This document shows, piece after piece, positions 40,498-49,608 of a DNA stretch of 64,000 bases (position 1 is the first letter of the stretch; each line of letters opens with the position of its first letter). Origin of the DNA: Microbacterium salsuginis (lineage in GTDB: Bacteria > Actinomycetota > Actinomycetes > Actinomycetales > Microbacteriaceae); NCBI RefSeq assembly GCF_012524205.1, contig NZ_JABACI010000001.1:558001-622000 (forward strand), given 5' to 3'. Below the pieces are notes generated by a model that made no database searches, was not told the DNA's origin, and saw only the letters and a list, made by a program, of their open reading frames with translations. Made by a program: the position numbers and the translations under genes.

Positions 40498-43275
40498 ATG
40501 CTGGTGGGTCGGCGAGCCGAACAGCAGGCGATCGATCAGGTCTTGGCGGGCGCTCGTCTGGGCACCAGCGGGGTGCTCGCGGTCACCGGCGAGGCCGGTG
40601 TCGGCAAGACCGCCTTGCTGGATGCGGCCGTGGACCATGCCCCCGCGACGCGCGTGTTGCGGGCGACGGGAATCGAGTCCGAGCGCGAGATCCCGTTCGC
40701 GATGCTGTTGCAACTGCTCCGCCCCGCACTCGGTGTGCTCGATGCCATCCCGTCCGTTCAGGCCGATGCGCTGGCGGCCGCACTAGCGCTCCCGGGCCGC
40801 GCCGCCGGCGCCCTCCCGACAGGACGCGACCGGTTCACCATCGGAGCGGCGGTGCTGAGCCTGATCTGCCGCTACGCGGAGGACGGCCCAGTCGCGGTCG
40901 TCGTCGACGACCTGCATCTGGCCGACACGCCGTCCAGCGACGCGCTCTTGTTCGCCGCCCGCCGATTGGCCGCCGATCCGGTCGTGGTGCTCGTCGGCGT
41001 GCGCAGTCCCGACGGCGATGAGCTGGTTGCGGGTGTACGGACGTTGCGGGTCACCGGTCTCGACCTCGAAGCCGCCCGGGTGTTGATCGGGCGCGCAACC
41101 GGGCGTCAAGAGTCCGACGCACACGTCCGTCTTCTCCACCGCGCAACGGCGGGCAACCCGCTCGCCCTCCTCGAGCTGGGCAGCAGCGACCGTGACCTCG
41201 TCGAGAGCCTCGAGAGCGGACTTCCGCTGCGGGTTCCACCGGCACTCGTCACCGCGTTCGGCCGTCGGCTCGAGCGAGTGGGTACGCCGTGCCGCGCAGC
41301 GCTGCTGGTGGCGGCCGTGTGCGGCGGAGGCATCCGCCTCGTCACCGACGCGTGCCAGATCCTCGGAATCGATGTGAGCCATCTCGGCGAAGCGGAGGAC
41401 GAGGGTTTGGTCACCTTGAGCCGGGAGCGGGTCGAGTTCCGGCATCCGCTCGTGCGATCCGCCGTGTATTCGAGCGCGTCCGCCCAGGAACGGCGGGCCG
41501 CGCATCGTGCGGCGGCCGACGCGACACCCGCAACGGATGTCGACCGACGTGCGTGGCATCTGTCGGAGGCCGTCTGGCATGCCGACGAAGGCGTCGCCGC
41601 CCTCCTCGCCCAGGCAGGCGATCACGCCGTCGCCCGTGCCGCGTACTCTGTCGCGGCAGGCGCGTTCGAGCGGTCGGCGAGTCTGACGTCAGACGCGCAG
41701 GTGCGACGCGTCCGCCTGCTGCGCGCCGCGGACGCAGCCTGGACCGCCGGAGACGGAGCGCGGGCGCTGGCCCTGCTCGACCAGCGAGGCGCCGTCGGAT
41801 CGTCTCCGCTGAACGACGGCGACGTCCGCGAGATCGAGCTGCGGGCGTCGATCGCGGCACGCAGCGGCTCGCTGCGCGAGGCGCTCGAGCTGCTCGTCGC
41901 CGCTGCCGACCACGCACCGTCCACGGATGCCGAGGCACTCGCGCTCGCCGACGCTGTGCACGCGACCTACTACCTCGGGGACGCGGGGACCGCAGCGAGC
42001 CTCGCTGATCGGATCGATGCGCTTCAGCCGCGGATCGTCGGTTCCCGCGCCCAGGCTCTGGGGCTGATGGCGACCGGCATGGCCCGCACGCTCGCCGGCT
42101 TCGGTGGCGCAGCCGAGATCCGAGCCGCCGTTCCTCTTCTCGAAGCCGACCCCGGACTGCGACACGATCCGAGTCGCCTGTCCTGGCTGCTTCTGGCGCC
42201 GCTGTTCCTGCGCGACTCGACAGGGGGCGCGCACCTGCGCGGGCTCGTCGAGGAGGTGCGCGGCGCTGCCGGCGTCGGCGCATTGCCGGCCGTTCTCTTC
42301 CACGTGGCCCGCGACCAGTCGACGACCGGGGCGTCTTGGGCTCGCGCCGAGGCGAACTACGCCGAGGCGATCCGGCTGGCGATCGAAACGGGTCAGCAGA
42401 CCGAACTCGCGATGTCGCTGGCTGGGGCCGCCTGGCTCGATTCGCGCGCCGGACGCGCCGCGGAGTGCCGCGCTCACGCAGCCGAGGCACGCGCGCTCTG
42501 CGTCGCGCGCGACATCCACGTCGGCGAGGTCTGGGTCGCTCACGCCGTGGGCGATCTCGAACTATCGCTCGGAAATACCCGGGCAGCGGTCGACCACCTG
42601 TCGGGCCTCGTGGCGCTTCTGGCTCGACTCGGCCTCGATGACGTCGACCTCTCGCCGGCCCCTGAACTGGTCGACGCGCTGCTTCGCATGAATCGAAGAC
42701 CCGATGCCGCCGCCGCGGCCGCGGACTATCACGAGCGCGCCGCGCGCAAAGGACAGCCGTGGGCACTCGCCCGCGCAGACCGCGCGCGCGGGCTGGTCGC
42801 TGAGAGCGATTTCGACGCGGTCTTCCGTTCGGCGCTCGAATCGCACGAGGCGACGCTCGACAGGTTCGAAACGGCGCGCACGCACCTCGCCTTCGGGTCG
42901 CGGCTGCGTCGCGCCGGGCGGCGCGTTGACGCGCGCGCACAGTTGCGCGAGGCGCTCGACAGTTTCGACGAACTCGGCGCGGTCGTGTGGCGCGACGAAG
43001 CGGCGGCCGAGTTGCGGGCGACGGGTGAGCATGTCCGGGCGGCGGGCGCAAGCGTGCTCGACGCCCTCACCCCGCAAGAACTGCAGGTGAGCCTGCTGCT
43101 CGCCGAGGGCAGGACGACGCGCGAAGCCGCCGCGGCGCTGTTCCTGAGCCCCAAAACCGTCGAGTATCACCTGCGGAAGGTGTACACGAAGCTCGGGATC
43201 AGCTCGCGGTCCGAGCTCGCGGACGCGCTGGGACCCACGGATCGCGCGCAGCGAGGAGATCTGGGCCGCGCGTGA
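40498..43275 (+). CDS. Large ATP-binding LuxR family regulator (LAL)
   Basis: A 925-residue LAL-type regulator. An AAA/STAND ATPase at the N-terminus (Walker A GEAGVGKTALLDAA about 31-44; Walker B VAVVVDDLHLAD about 131-142) is followed by a helical TPR-like middle. A C-terminal LuxR HTH (LTPQELQVSLLLAEGRTTREAAAALFLSPKTVEYHLRKVYTK split around 863-905) ends it. LAL proteins activate nearby operons on ligand binding. The divergent methyltransferase is the natural target candidate. Length is usual for the family. Confidence 0.92.
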   Translation: MLVGRRAEQQAIDQVLAGARLGTSGVLAVTGEAGVGKTALLDAAVDHAPATRVLRATGIESEREIPFAMLLQLLRPALGVLDAIPSVQADALAAALALPGRAAGALPTGRDRFTIGAAVLSLICRYAEDGPVAVVVDDLHLADTPSSDALLFAARRLAADPVVVLVGVRSPDGDELVAGVRTLRVTGLDLEAARVLIGRATGRQESDAHVRLLHRATAGNPLALLELGSSDRDLVESLESGLPLRVPPALVTAFGRRLERVGTPCRAALLVAAVCGGGIRLVTDACQILGIDVSHLGEAEDEGLVTLSRERVEFRHPLVRSAVYSSASAQERRAAHRAAADATPATDVDRRAWHLSEAVWHADEGVAALLAQAGDHAVARAAYSVAAGAFERSASLTSDAQVRRVRLLRAADAAWTAGDGARALALLDQRGAVGSSPLNDGDVREIELRASIAARSGSLREALELLVAAADHAPSTDAEALALADAVHATYYLGDAGTAASLADRIDALQPRIVGSRAQALGLMATGMARTLAGFGGAAEIRAAVPLLEADPGLRHDPSRLSWLLLAPLFLRDSTGGAHLRGLVEEVRGAAGVGALPAVLFHVARDQSTTGASWARAEANYAEAIRLAIETGQQTELAMSLAGAAWLDSRAGRAAECRAHAAEARALCVARDIHVGEVWVAHAVGDLELSLGNTRAAVDHLSGLVALLARLGLDDVDLSPAPELVDALLRMNRRPDAAAAAADYHERAARKGQPWALARADRARGLVAESDFDAVFRSALESHEATLDRFETARTHLAFGSRLRRAGRRVDARAQLREALDSFDELGAVVWRDEAAAELRATGEHVRAAGASVLDALTPQELQVSLLLAEGRTTREAAAALFLSPKTVEYHLRKVYTKLGISSRSELADALGPTDRAQRGDLGRA

Positions 43276-43328
43276 TACGGATCAGCTCTCGGCTCGCGGT
43301 CTCGGCCCCGCAGACGTTTGCGATGTCG

Positions 43329-44597
43329 TCACGCCGCGGCGTCTCCATCATCGTGGCGGGCGTGCCGCAGCGGGGATGCCACGGCGACGACACCGGCGGC
43401 GATGAAGACGACCACCACTCCGACAAGGGCAGGTGCGATCCCGGTGGCCGCCACGACGACTCCGGCGACCAGCGCGCCGAGGGCGGCCATCGTGCGGTTC
43501 GCCGAGCGCATGGTCGCATTCGTCCGTCCGAGGAGCGCGTCGGGAGTCACCGCCTGGCGATACGCCATCTCGTTCGGATTCTCCAGGCCCGCGACGAAGC
43601 CCTGCAGGGCCAATGCGACGAAGAGCGCTACGAGGGCTCCAGCTCCCCCGACCCCCGCGAGAGCGGTCGCGGCGATCAGCAGCCAGGCCACCGGATACAC
43701 CACGCGCGCGATCACGATCGAGCGACCGGCGCCGATCGAGCGGCCGGCCCAGGGCGCCACCGCTGCGCCGACGAGCGTCGTGATTCCGGCGACCGCGAAC
43801 AGCAGTCCGTAGGCAGCGGGCGACAGTGCGAGGTCGCGCAGCGCGAAGAGCGCGAGGACGGTCAGCGCGCCCGCGTTGGCGAAGAACCACAAGTGAGTCG
43901 AGATCGCGAGCGGCGCGAGAGAGACGTGTCGGTAGGTCCAGCGCAGCCCCTGCCCGATCTCGCGCCGCACGCTGCGCGGCTGCGGCGGTCCGTCCGCCGC
44001 TGACGCACGCGCGGGCTCGGTCAGCCGCAGCCGCGCGATGAGGGCGGCCTCGACGAGATAGCTCACCGCGTCGATCGCGATCGTGACCGGAGCACCGAGC
44101 AGCCCGACGAGCCCACCACCGAGGGCAGGGCCGGCGGTCTGGGCCGCGGCATCCGTCTGATCCAGTCGCGAGTTCGCAGAGAGCAGGCGCGCCCGCGGCA
44201 CGATCTGCGGAAGCAGCGATTGGGATGCCGCGAGCCCGAATACCGCGAGTGACCCGAAGATCAGCAGCAGCACCACGAGCGACCAGATCTCCAGGACGCC
44301 GGTGAGCCACAGCACCGGGATGAGCCCCAGAGCGAGGCCGCGGCCGACGCTCGCCCACACCAGTACGCGGCGGCGGCGCCACCGGTCGACATAGACGCCG
44401 GCGAGAAGGCCGAGCACCGCGTACGGAACGAACTGCGCCGCGTTCACGATCCCGACCTCGACCGGCGACGCACCCAGCACCTGGACCACGAGCACGGGCA
44501 TCGCGACCGCCGTGACGGCGGTGCCGAACGAGCTGATGGTGGCTGCGACCCAGTAGCGGGTGAAGGACCCGTCGGACCCGGATTGTGCCGCTGCCAT
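43329..44597 (-). CDS. MFS transporter (EntS-like efflux)
   Basis: A 422-residue major facilitator with twelve predicted helices. It resembles the EntS/MFS_3 exporter group, with YVDRWRRRRVLVWASVGRGLALG after helix 2 and DQTDAAAQTAGPALGGGLV in helix 5. It probably exports a siderophore, drug or lipid-like molecule. ATG at 44597 is used; a GTG at 44624 is also in frame. Convergent with the LAL gene. Confidence 0.87.
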   Translation of the reverse strand: MAAAQSGSDGSFTRYWVAATISSFGTAVTAVAMPVLVVQVLGASPVEVGIVNAAQFVPYAVLGLLAGVYVDRWRRRRVLVWASVGRGLALGLIPVLWLTGVLEIWSLVVLLLIFGSLAVFGLAASQSLLPQIVPRARLLSANSRLDQTDAAAQTAGPALGGGLVGLLGAPVTIAIDAVSYLVEAALIARLRLTEPARASAADGPPQPRSVRREIGQGLRWTYRHVSLAPLAISTHLWFFANAGALTVLALFALRDLALSPAAYGLLFAVAGITTLVGAAVAPWAGRSIGAGRSIVIARVVYPVAWLLIAATALAGVGGAGALVALFVALALQGFVAGLENPNEMAYRQAVTPDALLGRTNATMRSANRTMAALGALVAGVVVAATGIAPALVGVVVVFIAAGVVAVASPLRHARHDDGDAAA

Positions 44598-44630
44598 CGC
44601 TGGGTGCTCCTCCCGGGCGCTCACTCCACC

Positions 44631-45578
44631 CTAGGCAGTGCCCGCGCGCGCGAACGCCTCGCGCAGCACGCGGGCCCATTCCGAATGGAAGGCGCGAGTC
44701 ACGCCCGCGTTGCGGAACACCGCGTCGAACCCGTGGAACGCGCCGGGCACGACCCGCAGCTCGCACGGCACGCCCGCCTCCTCCAGACGGCGTGCGTACT
44801 CGAGGTCTTCGTCGTGGAAGAGGTCGAGCGTGCCCACGCCGATCCACGCCGGCGGCAGGCCGCTGAGGTCTTCCCGACGTGCCGGAACAAGGGATGAGGG
44901 GATGCCGGGGGCTCCGGCATCCGTCCCCAGATATGCCGACCACCCGTAGCGGTTGCTCTCGGGAGACCACATGCGCAGGTGCCGACGGTCGATGTCGTCA
45001 CGGAGGACGGTGCGGTCGTCGAGCATGGGGTAGACCAGCAGCTGGAACACCGGCTGGGTGCCGCCTTCGTCGTGGAGCCGCTGGGCGAGCGCGGCCGCCA
45101 GCCCGCCGCCCGCGCTCGCTCCCCCGATCGCGATGCGGGACGGGTCGATGCCGAACTCATCGGCGCGCTCGACGAGCGCCCGGAACCCGGCGACGAGGTC
45201 GTCGAGCGCGGCCGGGGCAGGGTGGTCCGGGGCGAGCCGGTAGGCCGCCGAGAACACCGGGATGCCGAGCTCGCGCGAGAGGGCGAGATTCGAGGCGTCG
45301 TCCTGCTGCGGCGTGCCCAGGATCAGGCCGCCTCCGTGGATCCACAGCAGAGCGGGACGTGGGGTCGCGGCATCGAGGGGGCGGAATACGCGGTAGGGCA
45401 TGTCGCCCGCGGGCCCGGCGAAGGGCACCGTGTCGACGTTCGTATCCGAGACGGGACGGATGCCGGGCGGCGACAGCCGGAACATCCACAGTGTGCGCGG
45501 CCCCGCGCTCACCAGCGGCAGCCAGCGCGCGAGGCGCAGGTCGGGGTGAAACGGCTCCGGTTTCTGCCTCGTCGACAC
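44631..45578 (-). CDS. HSL-family alpha/beta hydrolase (esterase/lipase)
   Basis: A 315-residue hormone-sensitive-lipase-type esterase. HGGG oxyanion motif (WIHGGGLILG, about 80-89), Ser elbow GGASAGGG, Asp in the region IGVGTLDLFHDED and His in GAFHGFD complete the set. Acts on short acyl esters in the cytoplasm (family knowledge). GTG start. It ends 34 bp before the MFS start, so it may be co-transcribed with it. Confidence 0.88.
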   Translation of the reverse strand: MSTRQKPEPFHPDLRLARWLPLVSAGPRTLWMFRLSPPGIRPVSDTNVDTVPFAGPAGDMPYRVFRPLDAATPRPALLWIHGGGLILGTPQQDDASNLALSRELGIPVFSAAYRLAPDHPAPAALDDLVAGFRALVERADEFGIDPSRIAIGGASAGGGLAAALAQRLHDEGGTQPVFQLLVYPMLDDRTVLRDDIDRRHLRMWSPESNRYGWSAYLGTDAGAPGIPSSLVPARREDLSGLPPAWIGVGTLDLFHDEDLEYARRLEEAGVPCELRVVPGAFHGFDAVFRNAGVTRAFHSEWARVLREAFARAGTA

Positions 45579-45705
45579 CGGACGATGCTATCCGGAGCAG
45601 CGGCGCCCGTGTTCACGCCATCGCGTTCGGAGCCGGGATTAGCACGGCGCCCCGGGGCCCGCAATCCCCGGGTCGTCCCGGCGGCCCGCGCGTATCGTCG
45701 CGCCC

Positions 45706-46689
45706 ATGACGCGATTCGGCTACACCCTGATGGGCGAGCAGAGCGGGCCTCGCGAACTCGTCCGTTACGCCCGGTCTGCAGAAGAGGCAGGCTTCGACTT
45801 CGAAGTGTCGAGCGACCATTACTCGCCGTGGCTCGTGAGCCAAGGGCACTCCCCCTACGCCTGGACGGTGCTCGGTGCGGTCGCACAAGCGACGTCCCGT
45901 GTCGAGCTCATGACCTACGTCACCTGCCCGACGATGCGATATCACCCCGCCGTCGTGGCTCAGAAGGCGGCGACACTCCAGCTGCTCAGCGAAGGTCGCT
46001 TCCTCCTCGGGCTGGGATCCGGCGAGAATCTCAATGAGCACGTCGTCGGCGAGGGCTGGCCGAGCGTCGACACTCGTCAGTCGATGCTCGTCGAGGCGAT
46101 CGAGATCATCCGCGAACTTCACTCGGGCGACCTCGTCACCTACGACGGCCAGTACTTCCGCGTCGACTCTGCGCGCGTGTGGGACGCCCCTGACGCACCG
46201 GTCGAGATCGGCGTGGCGGTCTCGGGTGATGAATCGATCGAGTCTTTCGCGCCCCTGGGCGACCATCTGATCGCCGTCGAGCCCAAGCCCGACCTGGTGC
46301 AGAAATGGGACGAGGCGCGTGGGGCCGCCGCGGAGGGCGCTTCCTCGCGCAAGATCGGCCAGGTGCCGATCTCGTGGGATCCGGATCGGGATGCCGCGAT
46401 CCAGCGCGCGCATGACCAGTTCCGCTGGTTCGGAGGCGGGTGGCCGGTGAACGCCGAGCTGCCGACGCCGGCAGGATTCGAAGCCGCGAGCCAGTTCGTA
46501 CGGCCCGAAGACGTCGCAGGCTCGATCGTCTGCGGCCCCGACCTGGACGAACTCGCGGCGAGCGTGCAGCCGTACATCGACGCCGGATTCACCGACGTCG
46601 CGATCGTCCAGATCGGCGACGAGCAGCAGGACCGCTTCCTCGCCGAGGTCGCAGAGCCTCTGCTGCAGAAGATGCGGGCGCTCGGCTGA
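45706..46689 (+). CDS. F420-dependent LLM-class oxidoreductase (TIGR03557 type)
   Basis: A 327-residue luciferase-like F420 enzyme. Family blocks: FDFEVSSDHYSPWLVSQGHSPYAW (about 29-52), CPTMRYHPAVVAQKAATLQLLSEGRFLLGLGSGENLNEHV split around 83-122, and GWPSVDTRQSMLVEAIEIIR. This subgroup (G6PDH-related F420 family) is characteristic of actinobacteria that make coenzyme F420. Substrate unknown. Confidence 0.88.
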   Translation: MTRFGYTLMGEQSGPRELVRYARSAEEAGFDFEVSSDHYSPWLVSQGHSPYAWTVLGAVAQATSRVELMTYVTCPTMRYHPAVVAQKAATLQLLSEGRFLLGLGSGENLNEHVVGEGWPSVDTRQSMLVEAIEIIRELHSGDLVTYDGQYFRVDSARVWDAPDAPVEIGVAVSGDESIESFAPLGDHLIAVEPKPDLVQKWDEARGAAAEGASSRKIGQVPISWDPDRDAAIQRAHDQFRWFGGGWPVNAELPTPAGFEAASQFVRPEDVAGSIVCGPDLDELAASVQPYIDAGFTDVAIVQIGDEQQDRFLAEVAEPLLQKMRALG

Positions 46690-46738
46690 ACGAGCTCGTC
46701 GCCAGAGGCTGCCCGACGGCCGGATACGATCGGGCACC

Positions 46739-47329
46739 ATGACGACGCACCTCCCCGGTCTGCCCGCTCTCGAATGGACGAACGGAATCGGAGGGTTCAC
46801 GGCAGTTGCGGACGGCGGCTTTCAGCTGACGGCCGCGGCCGGTGTGGACTGGACGAACGACGCGTCGGGCACCGAACCCCAGCACAGGGCCACGAGCCTG
46901 GCATTCACCGTGCACGACGACTTCCAGCTCTCGGCACGCGTCCGCGTCGGACACCCGCGCACGACATTCGATGCCGGAGTGCTCTCGCTCTGGGCGGACG
47001 AGGACCATTGGGCGAAACTGTGCTTCGAATGGTCACCGCATGGCGCCGCGATGGTGGTGAGCGTCGTCACCAACCAGTACTCCGACGATGCGAACGCCAT
47101 CGACGTCGACACGGAGGAGGTCTGGCTGAGGGTGTCGAAGATCGGTCCGGCGTTCGCGTTCCATTCGTCACCGGATGGCCGCGTCTGGCGGTTCGTGCGG
47201 CTGTTCCGACTCCTCACCGACAAGCCGGTACAGGCCGGATTCCTGGCGCAGGCGCCGCTCGGCGATTCCGCGACCGCGACGTTCTCCGATATCCGGTACG
47301 TGCGCGAGACGCTCGCCGAACTGCGCTGA
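46739..47329 (+). CDS. DUF1349 domain protein
   Basis: A 196-residue beta-sandwich protein of the DUF1349 (concanavalin-like) family. Blocks include VRVGHPRTTFDAGVLSLWADEDHWAKLCFEWSP (about 72-104), LRVSKIGPAFAFHSSPDGRVW and VQAGFLAQAP. Such proteins are lectin-like and their ligand is unknown. Full length. It lies between an F420 enzyme and a DUF2510 gene, all on the plus strand. Confidence 0.85.
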   Translation: MTTHLPGLPALEWTNGIGGFTAVADGGFQLTAAAGVDWTNDASGTEPQHRATSLAFTVHDDFQLSARVRVGHPRTTFDAGVLSLWADEDHWAKLCFEWSPHGAAMVVSVVTNQYSDDANAIDVDTEEVWLRVSKIGPAFAFHSSPDGRVWRFVRLFRLLTDKPVQAGFLAQAPLGDSATATFSDIRYVRETLAELR

Positions 47330-47362
47330 CCTGTTCGGAGCGGATCGAACTACGCTCTGACC

Positions 47363-47938
47363 ATGACCACGCACGCCGATCCTGGGTGGTACGACGACGG
47401 CACCGGCAAGCAGCGGTGGTGGGACGGCACGCGCTGGACCGAGGAGTACATCGACCTGCGCGAGCACGACATCGAGCTGCACCGTGATGCCGCTCCCGCC
47501 GCGGGCGCGGCCGCTGCCGGCTGGTACGACGACCAGCGCGGACGGCTCCGCTGGTGGGACGGCCGGCAATGGACGACCGCGGTGCGGTACAGCGGCGAAG
47601 AGCAGGAGTTCGCCGACGTGATCATCGACGGCCGCTGGATCCATTTCGGCGAGTCGAGCCAGCCCGTGGCCGGAGCGCAGGCATCCGTCGAGACGGGCGA
47701 TGCGCTGCTGCGGCGGCCCGCGTTCACCCGCAGCGCCGTGGATCGTCGCCTGGTCGGCCGGGCCGGCGCGATCACTCCGCGAACCCTGAACCGCATCATC
47801 CAGCGGCCCCTGCTGTACCTCGTCATCACAGGCACGGAACAGGTGTGGGTGACGACCGTACCTCAGAGGCAGGATGCTCCGGCCCGACGCTTTGCAAGCT
47901 GGGTCAACACGAGCGCCGAGCACTACCGCTACCGCTGA
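47363..47938 (+). CDS. Protein with two DUF2510 motifs
   Basis: A 191-residue protein with two copies of the short DUF2510 motif: GWYDDGTGKQRWWDGTRWT (about 8-26) and GWYDDQRGRLRWWDGRQWT (about 53-71). The C-terminal 100 residues are unrecognised. DUF2510 is a Trp-rich actinobacterial module found at the ends of membrane and cell-surface proteins. There is no transmembrane helix here. Followed by a good terminator. Confidence 0.82.
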   Translation: MTTHADPGWYDDGTGKQRWWDGTRWTEEYIDLREHDIELHRDAAPAAGAAAAGWYDDQRGRLRWWDGRQWTTAVRYSGEEQEFADVIIDGRWIHFGESSQPVAGAQASVETGDALLRRPAFTRSAVDRRLVGRAGAITPRTLNRIIQRPLLYLVITGTEQVWVTTVPQRQDAPARRFASWVNTSAEHYRYR

Positions 47939-47947
47939 ATTTGACGA

Positions 47948-47985
47948 CCGATCGGGCGGCCCTGAGCCGCTGATCGGCCCTTTTT
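47948..47985 (+). terminator. Rho-independent terminator
   Basis: Stem CCGATCGGGCGGC (47948-47960) with GCCGCTGATCGG (47966-47977), loop CCTGA, then CCCTTTTT. It ends the DUF2510 transcript and separates it from the secreted protein gene at 48129. Confidence 0.75.
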
Positions 47986-48128
47986 CCGCGGCCGCGCTCT
48001 CACCGGACGTTCAGGAAACACACCGGAACCGTCCAGACAACCCCGGCAGACTCGCTGACTTGTGCCCGCCGGAGCGGTTGCACGGCGCCGTACCCGACGG
48101 CGTGGATCTATACGGAACTCAGGTTTTC

Positions 48129-49118
48129 ATGCGCTCGATCACGTCCTCCGCCCCCATCCGCCGCCTGCGCCGACAGGCCGCCCGCCGCTCCCGCCGACGC
48201 CCCGCGATCCTCGCGACGGGTCTGGCTTTCGCCGTTCTCGTGACTGCCGGCGTGACCGCGACGGCACCGACCGCGCAGGCCGAGGCATCCGGATCCTTCG
48301 GCGACTTCGCACTCGCGTCATTCAGCACGCCCATCGCATCGGATGGAGCGGCCGCAGGCATCGGCGCCGACGACATCTCGACCGCCGCACGCGACGCGCT
48401 GGTCGCCGCAGACGCCTCGGTCACGGCCGCCGCCACCGTCGCCGCCGACATCGCCGCGTCGGGCCTCGACATCGGCCGGCCCGACACCTCGGTCGACACC
48501 GCGGCGCTCGAAGCAGCCGCCGAGCGCCTCGAAGCGGGCGATCTTCTGCCTGCACCCCTGGTGCCCGACCTGACCGAGGATGTGACGACGCTCATCGCGT
48601 CGGTCGACGAGCACGTCGCGGCTCTTCGCGGCAGCCTCGACGCCGCCATCGCGCTGAAGGCCGAGCAGGAGGCCGCCGAGAAGGCCCGTCTCGAGGCCGA
48701 AGCAGCTGCTGCGGCTGCCGCTGCCGCCGAGGCAGCCGCAGCGAAGCAGTCCACGTCGTCGGGTTCGTCGGGTTCGTCCGCACCTTCGCCCGTCTACGCC
48801 GCTGCCGGCACGAGCGCCGCCGACGCCCAGGCCATCGCACGCACGATGATCGCCGGCTACGGCTGGGGCGACGACCAGTTCGCGTGCCTCGTGTCGCTGT
48901 GGCAGAAGGAATCGGGCTGGAACACGCTCGCGCACAACCGCTCGAGCGGCGCGTACGGCATCCCGCAGGCGCTCCCCGGCAGCAAGATGGCCACGGCCGG
49001 TGCCGACTGGCAGACCAACGCCGCCACTCAGATCTCGTGGGGCCTGGGCTACATCTCGGGCCGCTACGGCACGCCGTGCGGTGCCTGGTCGCACTCCCAG
49101 TCCGTCGGCTGGTACTGA
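48129..49118 (+). CDS. Secreted lytic-transglycosylase-like (aggregation-promoting factor type) protein
   Basis: A 329-residue exported protein. A strongly basic N-terminus (RRLRRQAARRSRRRP) and a helix form the signal peptide; mature protein from about TAQAEASG. A coiled-coil-like Ala/Glu region follows (about 175-205). The C-terminal domain (about 235-329) contains FACLVSLWQKESGWNTLAHN with a likely catalytic Glu, GAYGIPQALPGSKMA and ISWGLGYISGRYGTPCGAW. It resembles lysozyme-fold proteins that cleave peptidoglycan. Well isolated between two terminators. Confidence 0.87.
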   Translation: MRSITSSAPIRRLRRQAARRSRRRPAILATGLAFAVLVTAGVTATAPTAQAEASGSFGDFALASFSTPIASDGAAAGIGADDISTAARDALVAADASVTAAATVAADIAASGLDIGRPDTSVDTAALEAAAERLEAGDLLPAPLVPDLTEDVTTLIASVDEHVAALRGSLDAAIALKAEQEAAEKARLEAEAAAAAAAAAEAAAAKQSTSSGSSGSSAPSPVYAAAGTSAADAQAIARTMIAGYGWGDDQFACLVSLWQKESGWNTLAHNRSSGAYGIPQALPGSKMATAGADWQTNAATQISWGLGYISGRYGTPCGAWSHSQSVGWY

Positions 49119-49136
49119 CCCCAGACGCCCTGAATC

Positions 49137-49165
49137 GAGCGGATGCCGCGTTGCGGCATCCGCTC
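49137..49165. terminator. Hairpin terminator between convergent genes
   Basis: GAGCGGATGCCGC, loop GTT, GCGGCATCCGCTC: a perfect 13-bp stem followed by a weak T-rich run (GTTCGTTCTC). It lies 18 bp after the secreted-protein stop and 15 bp before the convergent stop at 49181. Confidence 0.75.
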
Positions 49166-49180
49166 GTTCGTTCTCTGGAC

Positions 49181-49582
49181 TTATTGCGTGGTCGCGCGCT
49201 CGATCGACATCACGAGGATGACGCGGTCGGCCTTGTCGCGCGGCGGCGTCGTGCTCGGATTGCCGTAGAGGTTCTGCAGCCGGACGTAGAAGGCGCCCTC
49301 GGGATCGGGGATCACCTCGACCAGGTTTCCAGCGACCTCGAGGTAGTGGAACGGGTTGTCGGGATCGAGGATCGACAGTGACATGGACGGGTTGTGCTGC
49401 AGGTTGCGGTACTTCTGGCGATAGTTCGTGTGCGTGAAGCGGACGTGCTCACCGTCGAACTCGAACCACATCGGGTTCACCTGGACGGTGTCGTTCGGGC
49501 GGACGGTGCCGAGGTGCCCGTACACAGCGAGGTCGAGCAGATGGCGGCGGTTGGCGGGGACGATCTCGTCGACAGAAGGCAT
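49181..49582 (-). CDS. PPOX-class FMN/F420 split-barrel protein
   Basis: A 133-residue split beta-barrel protein of the pyridoxamine-phosphate-oxidase-like class. Blocks: HLGTVRPNDTVQVNPMWFEFDGEHVRFT (about 22-49) and HNPSMSLSILDPDNPFHYLEV (about 63-83). Such actinobacterial proteins bind F420 or FMN, and some reduce quinones or biliverdin. ATG at 49582 has AGGA 7 nt upstream. Convergent with the secreted-protein gene. Confidence 0.83.
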   Translation of the reverse strand: MPSVDEIVPANRRHLLDLAVYGHLGTVRPNDTVQVNPMWFEFDGEHVRFTHTNYRQKYRNLQHNPSMSLSILDPDNPFHYLEVAGNLVEVIPDPEGAFYVRLQNLYGNPSTTPPRDKADRVILVMSIERATTQ

Positions 49583-49608
49583 GGACCCATCCTGCCGTGG
49601 CTCGCGGG

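Noticed and set aside
41411..43051. A 546-codon minus-strand frame rich in Arg
   Set aside because: Antisense shadow of the LAL regulator.
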